Assembly (NCBI GenBank): GCA_030604545.1
Contig: JAUVVS010000053.1
Span: 1 to 8,932, forward strand
Reading direction: 5' to 3'
Origin: Deltaproteobacteria bacterium
GTDB lineage: Bacteria > Desulfobacterota > Desulfobacteria > Desulfobacterales > JAUVVS01
DNA: 8,932 bases
Part shown: positions 1 through 6,207 of the stretch, in pieces
How the letters are laid out: each line of letters starts with the position of its first letter
How positions within the stretch are numbered: the stretch's first letter is position 1
Translations under genes and position numbers: made by a program
The notes under the pieces: model-generated
The model's input: only the letters and a program-made list of their open reading frames with translations
Told to the model about the DNA's origin: nothing
The model's database searches: none

Positions 1-157
1 CGACCTCGCTACGCTCGGGACTCAAACAGCTTCAATTTTTACGCTCCGCTTCGCCGAGAACGCTTAATCAAATGTCCCCAAATTGATTAGCTCGGAAGCT
101 CAGACGCTGCATACATTCTTTGCAACGAAATATTATTTTGAGAATTAGGAAAAGGAT
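1..157. other. Non-coding leader with short inverted repeats upstream of the ETF genes
   Basis: No credible coding region is visible here. The first 16 bases or so contain a GC-rich partial palindrome around CGCTACGCTCGG. An inverted repeat follows, TAATCAA at 65-71 and TTGATTA at 83-89 with an 11-base loop, and GC pairs on either side could lengthen it with one bulge. It has no T-run after it, so it is not an obvious intrinsic terminator. I see no convincing sigma70 promoter: TATTAT at 131-136 lies too close to the ribosome binding site and has no -35 partner. The ETF genes may therefore be transcribed from further upstream. An AGGA at 147-150 serves the gene at 158. Confidence 0.5.
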
Positions 158-925
158 ATGCAAATTTATGTTTGTGTAAAACATGTCCCTGATTCGGCTG
201 CGAGGATCACAATTTTAGATAAAAATCGCTTCGATGAGTCGGTGTTTTTTTTAATAAACCCATACGACGAAAATGCCATTGAAGCCGCTGTAAGTCTAAA
301 AGAGAAGATAGGAGATTCCGAGGTAATTGCCGTCACCCTTGGAAAGAATAAAGCCATTAATACCCTGCGCGCTGCGCTGTCCCTGGGGGCCGATAGGGGG
401 ATATTCATTAAAACGATTCACTACCCAGACAGCCTTGTAACCGCCAGGGCCTTAAAAGCTGCAATAGAACAGGACGGGCAGGCTGATATCATATTTACCG
501 GAAAAGAATCGATTGACAGTGAGGGCATGCAAACCTTGTTTAGACTTGCGAATGGAATGGATATCCCTGCAGCAACGAACGTGGTAAATTTTTCTTTAGA
601 CGAAAATAGCGTGACTGTAGAATGTGAAATGGAAGCCGGTGCAAGAGAAGTCCTTGAAATGAGTCTTCCCTGTGTCATCGGTGCAGGCAAGGGATTAAAT
701 ATACCAAGATATGCAAAATTATATGAAATAATGAAAGCCAGAAAAAAAGAGGTAAAAGAGATTGACCTTGACAGTCTAAATCTTGATACGCCCGCCGGCA
801 GCTTAGAAATTTTAGAACTAAACCCCGTTATTGAAAAACGAAAAAGTAAAATACTTTCAGGGGAACCCAAAGAAGTTGTAAAAGAGTTTGTTGAAATTCT
901 CACCAATGAAGCAAAAATTTTATAA
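158..925 (+). CDS. etfB: Electron transfer flavoprotein, beta subunit
   Basis: This is the small subunit of a cytoplasmic electron transfer flavoprotein, a heterodimer that passes electrons from flavin dehydrogenases to a quinone oxidoreductase or another acceptor. The 255 residues match the usual family length. Visible family marks are VCVKHVPD at 5-12, NPYDENAIEAA at 34-44, GADRG at 77-81 and the AMP/flavin-site region FTGKESIDSEGMQT at 113-126. The dehydrogenase recognition loop RYAKLYEIMKARKK at 184-197 has Leu188 where the human protein has its anchor Leu195. AGGA lies 7 bases before the ATG. The alpha-subunit gene follows on the same strand after 52 bases. Odd point: the Gly after Gln-Thr in the AMP-site motif (QTG in human ETF) is Leu here, so this is a divergent member. 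Whether it bifurcates electrons cannot be told by eye. Confidence 0.93.
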   Translation: MQIYVCVKHVPDSAARITILDKNRFDESVFFLINPYDENAIEAAVSLKEKIGDSEVIAVTLGKNKAINTLRAALSLGADRGIFIKTIHYPDSLVTARALKAAIEQDGQADIIFTGKESIDSEGMQTLFRLANGMDIPAATNVVNFSLDENSVTVECEMEAGAREVLEMSLPCVIGAGKGLNIPRYAKLYEIMKARKKEVKEIDLDSLNLDTPAGSLEILELNPVIEKRKSKILSGEPKEVVKEFVEILTNEAKIL

Positions 926-942
926 ATACACAAAGAAAGGTA

Positions 943-962
943 ATAGTTCAGCGGTGAACTAT
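943..962 (+). promoter_or_regulatory. Perfect hairpin between the two ETF genes
   Basis: ATAGTTCA at 943-950 and TGAACTAT at 955-962 are exact reverse complements separated by the loop GCGG. The stem ends 4 bases before the AAGGA ribosome binding site of the alpha-subunit gene and begins 18 bases after the beta-subunit stop. There is no T-run, so it does not look like a terminator. Its place suggests a role in mRNA processing, in protection of the beta-subunit message, or in tuning translation of the alpha subunit. That role is inference. Confidence 0.55.
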
Positions 963-977
963 CATAAGGAAAGCAAT

Positions 978-1952
978 ATGATCATGAAAAAGATTGGTAT
1001 CTTTATAGAATTCAAGGACGGTGAGATTAAGAAAGCAAATTATGGAATGATTACGGCTGCCCGGAGTAGCGACAATGAACTTTATGCTTTAATATTGGAT
1101 GGTAGAGGTGATGCTTATAAAGACAAATTGCAGGCATATGGCGTGCAGAAGATTATCAATATTGTTCAAGAGCCGGGCAGATTGGAGTGGAATCCGGAAG
1201 TTTTTTCAAAGGCAATCATACATACCATGAGCCATTTTGGTATAAATACACTTATTGGGCTTACCAGCGCCCAAGGGCGAGACTTGCTGCCCAGGATTGC
1301 CTCCGGACTTGATGCACCTCTGGTAATGGACTGTGTTGGATTTAACTTTACAGATCATACTGTAAGCAAATATCAATTTTCCGGAAAGGTACTCGCCAAT
1401 ATTAAACTCAATGGAGCCCATTATATTTTAGGAGTTCGTCCCAATATTCTTGATGCGAAAGAAGCACCCTGCAAGGCAGAAGTGATTTCTCATCAGATTC
1501 CAGATTATGTTGAACGTTTGAAGGTTAAAGAAATAAAACAGGGAGAATCAAGGGGAGTTGATTTGACAGAGGCAGAAATTATTATATCGGGTGGTCGACC
1601 AATGAAGTCAACCAAGAACTTTGATATTCTTTATGAATGCGCCGAGGTTATGGGGGCCGCCGTGGGTGCTTCACGGGCGGCGGTTGATGCAGGGTATGTT
1701 CCCCATTCAATGCAGGTTGGGCAAACAGGGGCCACTGTAAGTCCTAGACTCTATATTGCCTGCGGCATACAAGGGGCGATTCAGCATTTTGCCGGCATGA
1801 AAACCTCGGGTCTTATTGCAGCCGTCAATATTGATCCAAATGCGCCTATAATGAAAAAATGCGACTATGGTATTGTGGGTGACCTATTTGAGATAGTACC
1901 CATGCTGACGAAACAATTGAGAGAAGTACTAAACCGGACAAATCTGAAATAA
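978..1952 (+). CDS. etfA: Electron transfer flavoprotein, alpha subunit
   Basis: This is the FAD-carrying subunit that pairs with the upstream beta subunit. I place the start at ATG 978 because AAGGA (966-970) sits 7 bases before it, and the protein then begins MIMKKIGIFIEF, as is normal for the family. A longer frame opens at 888 inside the beta gene, but its extra 30 residues look unlike any ETF. The product is 324 residues. The C-terminal FAD domain shows SGGRP (204-208), GASRAAVDAG (230-239, with Arg233), QVGQTG (246-251), GAIQH (266-270) and NIDPNAPI (284-291). Odd point: the usual GISGAIQH loop reads GIQGAIQH, with Gln265 replacing Ser. There is no N-terminal ferredoxin-like extension. 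The methyltransferase remnant follows after 24 bases, probably in the same transcript. Confidence 0.93.
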   Translation: MIMKKIGIFIEFKDGEIKKANYGMITAARSSDNELYALILDGRGDAYKDKLQAYGVQKIINIVQEPGRLEWNPEVFSKAIIHTMSHFGINTLIGLTSAQGRDLLPRIASGLDAPLVMDCVGFNFTDHTVSKYQFSGKVLANIKLNGAHYILGVRPNILDAKEAPCKAEVISHQIPDYVERLKVKEIKQGESRGVDLTEAEIIISGGRPMKSTKNFDILYECAEVMGAAVGASRAAVDAGYVPHSMQVGQTGATVSPRLYIACGIQGAIQHFAGMKTSGLIAAVNIDPNAPIMKKCDYGIVGDLFEIVPMLTKQLREVLNRTNLK

Positions 1953-1976
1953 GTAAAAGATCAAAAGGTATAACTT

Positions 1977-2387
1977 ATGCAATGGTATAAATTATTAACA
2001 GAAAAACATGTTGAACAGGTTCATGAAGAATCACTGCTGATTTTGGAACAAATAGGAATTGTTTTTCATTACCGGCCGGCTCTGGAGGTACTATCCGGGG
2101 GCGGTGCTAAAGTAGATGAAAACACTTTGGCTCTATATGTCATAAAAAAAGTAGGCCTCGGAGGCCAATTTCTGGATACAGAGCATACTTTAAGACATTT
2201 TAGAAGTGAGTTTTATCAACCTGGCTTGAGTGATCGCGACAATTTTGAAAATTGGAAAGCTAAAGGATCTCCGCAGACAATGGAAAGTGCTAATAAAATG
2301 TGGAAAAAAATATTAGAAGAATATGAGGCACCTGAGCTGCCGCCGGATATAGATAAGGATTTACAAAAATTTATAAAATCAATTTAG
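1977..2387 (+). pseudogene. MttB-family methyltransferase with in-frame loss of the central barrel
   Basis: The 136-residue frame joins the two ends of a trimethylamine/glycine betaine methyltransferase (MttB superfamily) protein. Residues 9-49 match the family N-terminus: the helix EKHVEQVHEESLLILEQIGI, then a short ALEVL..GGAKVDEN stretch. Residues 51-136 match the C-terminus: VGLGGQFLDTEHTLRHFRSE, then an AN..W..ILEEYEAPELP tail. Family members are about 470-500 residues, so some 340 central residues, including nearly all of the corrinoid-facing TIM barrel, are absent. The join falls near residue 50 (about 2121-2130). The frame is intact and closes at the family's normal end with TAG, so methyl transfer is not expected, although a small protein may still be made. 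Only a weak AAAAGG at about 1963-1968 precedes the ATG. Beside an ETF pair it points to an ancestral methylamine or betaine pathway. A misassembly that dropped about 1 kb is an alternative. Confidence 0.8.
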
Positions 2388-2454
2388 GAAACCACTTCTG
2401 AATTCTGCTACTTGAAGCGGAACTCACAAAAATGTGTCAATTATAAATGAATAT

Positions 2455-2490
2455 ACGTTCACGAGTACGAGCACGTGTACGAGCACGGGA
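2455..2490. repeat. Imperfect hexamer tandem array, ACGNNN x 6
   Basis: Six hexamers in register each begin with ACG: ACGTTC, ACGAGT, ACGAGC, ACGTGT, ACGAGC, ACGGGA. Within the array the 11-mer GTACGAGCACG occurs at 2465-2475 and again at 2477-2487, a 12-base period. I recall similar strings in desulfobacterial intergenic regions, but this cannot be confirmed here. Function unknown. Confidence 0.6.
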
Positions 2491-2520
2491 GAAAACCCTT
2501 AAGGGGTGCATGTAAGGGGC

Positions 2521-2526
2521 TATAAT
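2521..2526 (+). promoter_or_regulatory. Possible -10 box for the transporter gene
   Basis: A perfect TATAAT lies 50 bases before the proposed TTG start. No good -35 hexamer sits 16-18 bases upstream (the sequence there is around CCTTAAGG) and there is no extended TG, so the call is weak. If it is used, transcription would start at about 2533, inside the REP-like hairpin and only a few bases before the ATG at 2540. Confidence 0.3.
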
Positions 2527-2559
2527 CAAGCCACCGGCTATGCCGGTGGTCATGACTTG
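2527..2559. repeat. REP-like palindrome
   Basis: CCACCGGC (2531-2538) and GCCGGTGG (2542-2549) form a perfect 8-bp GC-rich stem with the loop TAT. Outer CAAG (2527-2530) and CTTG (2556-2559) add a second pairing block across a TCATGA bulge. The shape resembles REP sequences mobilised by RAYT/IS200-type transposases, or a subterminal hairpin of an IS200/IS605 element. No transposase gene is nearby, so it would be an isolated copy. No T-run follows it. Confidence 0.55.
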
Positions 2560-2565
2560 TGATTT

Positions 2566-2570
2566 GGAGG
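2566..2570 (+). promoter_or_regulatory. Ribosome binding site that selects a TTG start
   Basis: GGAGG ends 5 bases before the in-frame TTG at 2576. Neither in-frame ATG (2540, 2552) has a purine-rich site before it: 2540 lies in the hairpin loop and stem, and 2552 directly follows the stem. Confidence 0.65.
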
Positions 2571-2575
2571 CTCTT

Positions 2576-3895
2576 TTGAAGCATCGATCGTTATGGACAC
2601 CGGCTAATCTGGTTCTCTTTTTGACATGGCTTTTCTTTGGATTGTATTATATGAACCGGTTCAATTACTCTCCTGTAATTCCCCTCCTGAGGGCAGACCT
2701 GGGGATATCAAATGCCAGGGCAGGGGGATTGATGGCCTTCTTTTTTGTGAGCTACGCCGTCTTTCAGCTGCCTGCGGGTTACCTGGGCGATCGCTTTGGA
2801 CCTCGAAAGGTCCTCACCATTGGAGCGCTAATCTCCATAATCGGAAACATCATTTTCAGCCAGGGATCAAGTTTTGTTGTACTATCCATTGGTCAACTGG
2901 TAAACGGAATGGGCCAGGCCATGGGGTGGAACTCCGCAATTAAACTGGTAGTTAGTTGGTTTCCCAGGTCGAGGAGGGGAACGGCAATCGGATTATTTAT
3001 AACCTGCGTAACAGCGGGCAGCAGTGTTGGAATCAGGCTTTCAGGATTTCTGGGTGATCACTTGGGATGGCGCAGTTCTTTCATCATCCCTTCCATGATT
3101 ATGGCGATCATTGCATTGGTTTTCTGGATCCTGGTAAGGGATCATCCTCATGAAAGGGGGCTCCCGGACTTTCAAGATGAGGTCTTTCTGGAACAACAGA
3201 TAGATAATGATCCAAGGTCGAGGATAGCAGTGGTTTTGACCAATCGTACTCTGTGGGTTGTGGCATTGGTCTATTTCTGCTTTGTCTATGTTCAGTTCGG
3301 CTGTCTTGTTTGGATACCATCCTTTTTAAAGGAAGCCTATACCATGTCTGTTGACAGGGCCAGTACTATTTCTTCTCTTGTACTGCTTCCCGGAGTCTTT
3401 GCGGCTCCTTTGGCTGGATTTCTTTCAGACCGCTATTTTGGGGGAAAGCGAAAACCTCTTATTCTATTTGGGATGGCTGTTCTTTCCGGTTCGTCCTTTT
3501 TTCTATCCTTTGGTGTGAATATTGTCTTAGCTACTTTTCTGCTCGCTGTTGTGGGGCTGATGATCCTTATACCGGACGTTCTTCTGGCAGCCTACCCGTC
3601 GGACATCTTTTCGAGAAAATTATCGGCAACAGCTATGGGATTTCTGGCGACCTTTACAAGTGTTGCAGGCATAATTACCACTCCGGTTTCCGGAAAGATT
3701 GTCGATCTGTTTCATTCCTACGGAGCCCTGTTTTTTTCCTTTGGTGTTATGGCACTTATGGGGGCAGTACTAACTCTCTTTATTAATGAGAAAGGGTTTG
3801 GGAAAGATCAGGGTCCAGAGGACCCGGCTTTGATTTCACCCCATAGGGGCATAAGTGCTAAAGTAAACAAAAAGACATTAACTATTCACAATTAG
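2576..3895 (+). CDS. Major facilitator superfamily transporter
   Basis: This is a 12-helix-type inner-membrane permease of 439 residues from TTG 2576; starting at ATG 2540 would add 12 non-hydrophobic residues. The sequence is strongly hydrophobic with alternating membrane segments. The MFS signature between helices 2 and 3 is GYLGDRFGPRK (68-78), and its second-half counterpart GFLSDRYFGGKRK lies at about 281-293. A central hydrophilic loop follows the VRDHPHERGL stretch (about 187-196). Overall appearance is close to the anion:cation symporter and sugar-phosphate/nitrate-type MFS groups (for example the SWFP..RRGTAIG stretch), but the substrate cannot be read from sequence. Position downstream of ETF and the MttB remnant hints at an organic acid or methylated amine. 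No intrinsic terminator is visible after the stop. Confidence 0.85.
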   Translation: MKHRSLWTPANLVLFLTWLFFGLYYMNRFNYSPVIPLLRADLGISNARAGGLMAFFFVSYAVFQLPAGYLGDRFGPRKVLTIGALISIIGNIIFSQGSSFVVLSIGQLVNGMGQAMGWNSAIKLVVSWFPRSRRGTAIGLFITCVTAGSSVGIRLSGFLGDHLGWRSSFIIPSMIMAIIALVFWILVRDHPHERGLPDFQDEVFLEQQIDNDPRSRIAVVLTNRTLWVVALVYFCFVYVQFGCLVWIPSFLKEAYTMSVDRASTISSLVLLPGVFAAPLAGFLSDRYFGGKRKPLILFGMAVLSGSSFFLSFGVNIVLATFLLAVVGLMILIPDVLLAAYPSDIFSRKLSATAMGFLATFTSVAGIITTPVSGKIVDLFHSYGALFFSFGVMALMGAVLTLFINEKGFGKDQGPEDPALISPHRGISAKVNKKTLTIHN

Positions 3896-3953
3896 CAATT
3901 GATCGGTAACGTTCAAAAGGTTCGACTTTCTTTTCGTAAGCGTTCAAAGCTCG

Positions 3954-4103
3954 AAGTTGAATGAAACAACAGTTTGGCTGGAAATCATTACACAGAGCCA
4001 AATGGCACCTATTGAAGAGTGTATTGGATTAAAAAAGAGTGTGGTGAACTTTGCGGCATATCAACGAGCTGTTACACTACTTTGTTCAGAGGATATTCAA
4101 TAA
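3954..4103 (+). pseudogene. Possible decayed C-terminus of a four-helix-bundle (S23-type) protein
   Basis: The plus-strand frame reads KLNETTVWLEIITQSQMAP at about 3954-4010 and then EECIGLKKSVVNFAA up to about 4055. This resembles the last two helices of the small four-helix-bundle proteins related to 23S rRNA intervening-sequence ORFs, whose typical pattern is EA-ET-YWLEL then P-L-EA-EL. There is no N-terminal half, start codon or ribosome binding site, and the frame's end overlaps the 3' end of hisG on the other strand. I recognise only the pattern, so a chance match is possible. The rest of the 3896-4071 spacer shows nothing else. Confidence 0.28.
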
Positions 4104-4947
4104 TACCCTCCGCACCATTTTTAAGAAGCTGTGGGATAAGATCTCTTACGGTATCTGTATTTACCATGGTTTCTACCGCGAACCATTTTGAATTATAAAG
4201 AGGGGAAACCGTGGGAGCATTAAGACTCGGAAGCAAAGATACAACCTTTTCAAGATGTATTTCAGAAACATTCATTTTAAGGCCAACCAGTTTTTCAGCC
4301 AAAAGCGCACCTTTAAGCAAAAGCGCGATCTGTTCGATCTTCTCCCTTTTTTCAGAATCCTTCCAGGCATTGTGGTTTACAATTAATTGAGTATTTGTCT
4401 TCATCAATTCATGAATAATCCGAAGACCATGAGCCCGTATGGTGCTTCCGGTTTCCATAACTTCCACAATAGCATCCGTAAGACCGGAGACCACTTTTGC
4501 TTCGGTTGCTCCCCAGGAAAATTCAACCATTACTTCGATGTTCCGTTCTGAAAAGTAATTCTTTGTAAATCGGACAAGCTCCGTTGCAATCTTTTTGCCT
4601 TTAAGATCTTCAAGTTTTTTGACCGGTGAGTCAAAAGGGACGGCAACTACCCAACGTGCAGGTCGTGAACTTATCTTAGAATAGATAAGGTCAGCAACGA
4701 CCTTAACGTCAGAGTTGTTTTCCGCTATCCAGTCGCTGCCGGTCAGACCCGCATCAAGTGTACCGCTTTCCACATAGCGCGACATTTCCTGGGCCCTGCA
4801 TATAGCACACTCAATGGAATCATCATCTATTTCAGGGAAGTAGCTTCTTCCATTGACATCAATTTTCCATCCGGAACGCTTAAACAGGGAAATGGTCGCG
4901 TTTTGCAGGCTTCCTTTGGGAATTCCCAGTTTTAATTGTTTTTTCAT
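4072..4947 (-). CDS. hisG: ATP phosphoribosyltransferase, long form
   Basis: This enzyme joins ATP and PRPP to form phosphoribosyl-ATP, the first and feedback-regulated step of histidine synthesis, in the cytoplasm. The 291 residues are the length of the hexameric long form, which carries its own regulatory domain and does not need HisZ. The N-terminal LKLGIPKGSLQ (5-15), the DAGLTGSDWI stretch (65-74) and the PRPP-binding loop ETGSTIRAHGL (165-175) are typical. The C-terminal domain from about 220 on (SLNAPTVSPL at 241-250, ending GAEGIIEYPLNKVV) is the histidine-binding ACT-like region. AAGGAGG (4964-4958 on the minus strand) precedes the ATG by 10 bases. No other his gene lies within the window, so it appears to stand apart from a his operon. 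It is divergent from the aminopeptidase gene. Confidence 0.95.
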   Translation of the reverse strand: MKKQLKLGIPKGSLQNATISLFKRSGWKIDVNGRSYFPEIDDDSIECAICRAQEMSRYVESGTLDAGLTGSDWIAENNSDVKVVADLIYSKISSRPARWVVAVPFDSPVKKLEDLKGKKIATELVRFTKNYFSERNIEVMVEFSWGATEAKVVSGLTDAIVEVMETGSTIRAHGLRIIHELMKTNTQLIVNHNAWKDSEKREKIEQIALLLKGALLAEKLVGLKMNVSEIHLEKVVSLLPSLNAPTVSPLYNSKWFAVETMVNTDTVRDLIPQLLKNGAEGIIEYPLNKVV

Positions 4948-5012
4948 TAATTATAAACCTCCTTGGGGTACTTAGAAATTAAATTCGAAATTCAAATATC
5001 AAACGCTGCTAA

Positions 5013-5041
5013 ACTATACACATATTTAAATATTCATTCAA
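5013..5041 (-). promoter_or_regulatory. Likely sigma70 promoter of hisG
   Basis: On the minus strand, TTGAAT (5041-5036) and TATAGT (5018-5013) are separated by exactly 17 bases. Transcription would begin at about 5006, giving a leader of about 60 bases. The leader includes a low-complexity stretch with repeated GAAATT/AATTC words (plus strand about 4975-5001). I see no his-attenuator peptide with a run of His codons in it. Confidence 0.5.
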
Positions 5042-5141
5042 GGAATATTAAGACAAAAATTTTCAGAGAGTTTTTGAAACCTTTGAAAAATGTCAGACAC
5101 AAATTACTCTTTGAGACTTATAACAAAAATACTTTTACAGC

Positions 5142-5170
5142 TTGACACACAAGTCTCATTCTTCTAAACT
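5142..5170 (+). promoter_or_regulatory. Sigma70 promoter of the methionine aminopeptidase gene
   Basis: A perfect -35 TTGACA (5142-5147), a 17-base spacer and TAAACT (5165-5170) as -10 point to a start near 5177, about 20 bases before the ATG. AAGGGA (5185-5190) is the ribosome binding site. Confidence 0.65.
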
Positions 5171-5197
5171 TCTTTTACCACATAAAGGGATTTTTTT

Positions 5198-6088
5198 ATG
5201 ATGAAAGACAAGACTTTTAAAGTGGGTCGTAACGATCCTTGCCCATGCGGGAGCGGGCTTAAGTTCAAAAAATGCTGTCTCGATATAGGGGGGGTAGAGC
5301 CCATAAATTTAAAGAAGTTGTATACTCAAAAATACAAGATTCGATTCAAAAAAGAGCAAGATATTGAAGGTATAAAAAGGGCCGGTCGTTTGGTGATAGA
5401 TACGCTTAACTTGGTTGAGGCTGAGATTAGGCCTGGAATTACAACCGATGATATTAATACGCTGGTCCACGAATTCACCATTCAAAATAATGCCATCCCA
5501 GCCACTTTGAGTTATAAAAGTTACCCAAAAAGCGTCTGTGTATCCGTAAATGAAGTTATCTGTCACGGCATACCCAGGAAACGCGTCCTAAAAGAGGGTG
5601 ATATTGTGAATGTAGATGTAACCCCCATTTTGAACGGATATTATTCAGATGCAAGCAAAACCTTTTTTGTTGGAACACCTGGTTCGGAGGCCAAAAAAAT
5701 AGTTAGGGTAGCCCGTGAGAGTCTTAGAAGAGGCAGGTCCATGGTGCGACCCGAAAATACTATAGGAGATATTGGATGGGCAATTCAAAAATATGCAGAA
5801 GGGGAAGGGTGCTCGGTTGTAAGGGAATTTGTAGGCCATGGGGTTGGGTTTGAATTTCATGAACCTCCCCAAGTACCCCATTTCGGCAAAAAAGGAGAAG
5901 GAATCGATCTGGTTCCGGGTATGGTCTTTACTATTGAGCCTATGATCAATCTGGGACAGAGGTACCTTACTGTTCTGGAAGATAAATGGACGGCAGTGAC
6001 CAAAGACGGATCACTTTCCGCTCAGTTCGAGCAAACGATTCTTGTCACCGCCAATGGCTTTGAAAACCTCACACCTTTTGATTTATAA
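5198..6088 (+). CDS. map: Methionine aminopeptidase type I with N-terminal SEC-C zinc motif
   Basis: This cytoplasmic metalloenzyme removes the initiator methionine from new proteins. Residues 11-27 form a SEC-C motif (NDPCPCGSGLKFKKCC; Cys15, Cys17, Cys26, Cys27), which likely binds zinc and may help contact the ribosome. The catalytic pita-bread domain fills about 48-293. The metal ligands are all present: Asp140 and Asp151 (NVDVTP...YYSDAS), His214 (GHGVG), Glu247 (TIEPM) and Glu278 (QFEQT). The substrate-site His123 (ICHGIP) and His221 are also present. At 296 residues it is longer than the roughly 264-residue E. coli enzyme because of the SEC-C extension. A second ATG at 5201 would also fit the ribosome binding site. 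It seems to be a single-gene unit with its own promoter and no evident terminator hairpin downstream. Confidence 0.95.
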   Translation: MMKDKTFKVGRNDPCPCGSGLKFKKCCLDIGGVEPINLKKLYTQKYKIRFKKEQDIEGIKRAGRLVIDTLNLVEAEIRPGITTDDINTLVHEFTIQNNAIPATLSYKSYPKSVCVSVNEVICHGIPRKRVLKEGDIVNVDVTPILNGYYSDASKTFFVGTPGSEAKKIVRVARESLRRGRSMVRPENTIGDIGWAIQKYAEGEGCSVVREFVGHGVGFEFHEPPQVPHFGKKGEGIDLVPGMVFTIEPMINLGQRYLTVLEDKWTAVTKDGSLSAQFEQTILVTANGFENLTPFDL

Positions 6089-6207
6089 CAAATTTCAAGG
6101 TTAAAAATTATAACCTATCGTAACATTCTTTAAATATCTGCAATATACTTTTCTATCTTGCTTGCCTTGAATAAATTTTAAACAAAGATCAATGTTTTAT
6201 AAAAGGG

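Larger units (their letters stand above)
2388..2575. other. Repeat-rich spacer between the methyltransferase remnant and the transporter gene
   Basis: No gene is visible. In order it holds unremarkable AT-rich sequence, the ACGNNN hexamer array (2455-2490), the palindrome CCCTTAAGGG (2496-2505), two copies of TAAGGGG (2500-2506 and 2513-2519), a TATAAT (2521-2526) and a REP-like hairpin (2531-2549). This density of short repeats separates the ETF group from the transporter and suggests that they are separate transcription units. Confidence 0.6.

Noticed and set aside
131..136. TATTAT as the -10 box of the ETF operon
   Set aside because: No -35 partner at 16-18 bases, and the implied start would leave almost no room before the ribosome binding site.
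888..977. N-terminal extension of the ETF alpha subunit from ATG 888
   Set aside because: The extra 30 residues overlap the end of the beta gene, span the hairpin and resemble no ETF; ATG 978 has a proper ribosome binding site and gives a normal N-terminus.
2385..2450. TAG at the end of the methyltransferase remnant read as pyrrolysine
   Set aside because: The frame stays open for only about 20 more codons that look non-coding, and the protein already ends at the normal family C-terminus. In MttB the pyrrolysine lies in the central region, which is deleted here.
4031..4071. T-run after the hisG stop (minus strand, 4036-4031) as an intrinsic terminator
   Set aside because: No stable GC-rich stem precedes the run.
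4963..5145. Plus-strand 60-codon frame between hisG and the aminopeptidase gene
   Set aside because: It is AT-rich with low-complexity AATTC words, overlaps the proposed hisG promoter and leader, has no good ribosome binding site (the nearby AGGAGG belongs to hisG on the other strand) and resembles no family.
6098..6116. Inverted repeat AGGTTA/TAACCT after the aminopeptidase gene as a terminator
   Set aside because: The stem is only 6 bp and AT-rich, and no T-run follows it.
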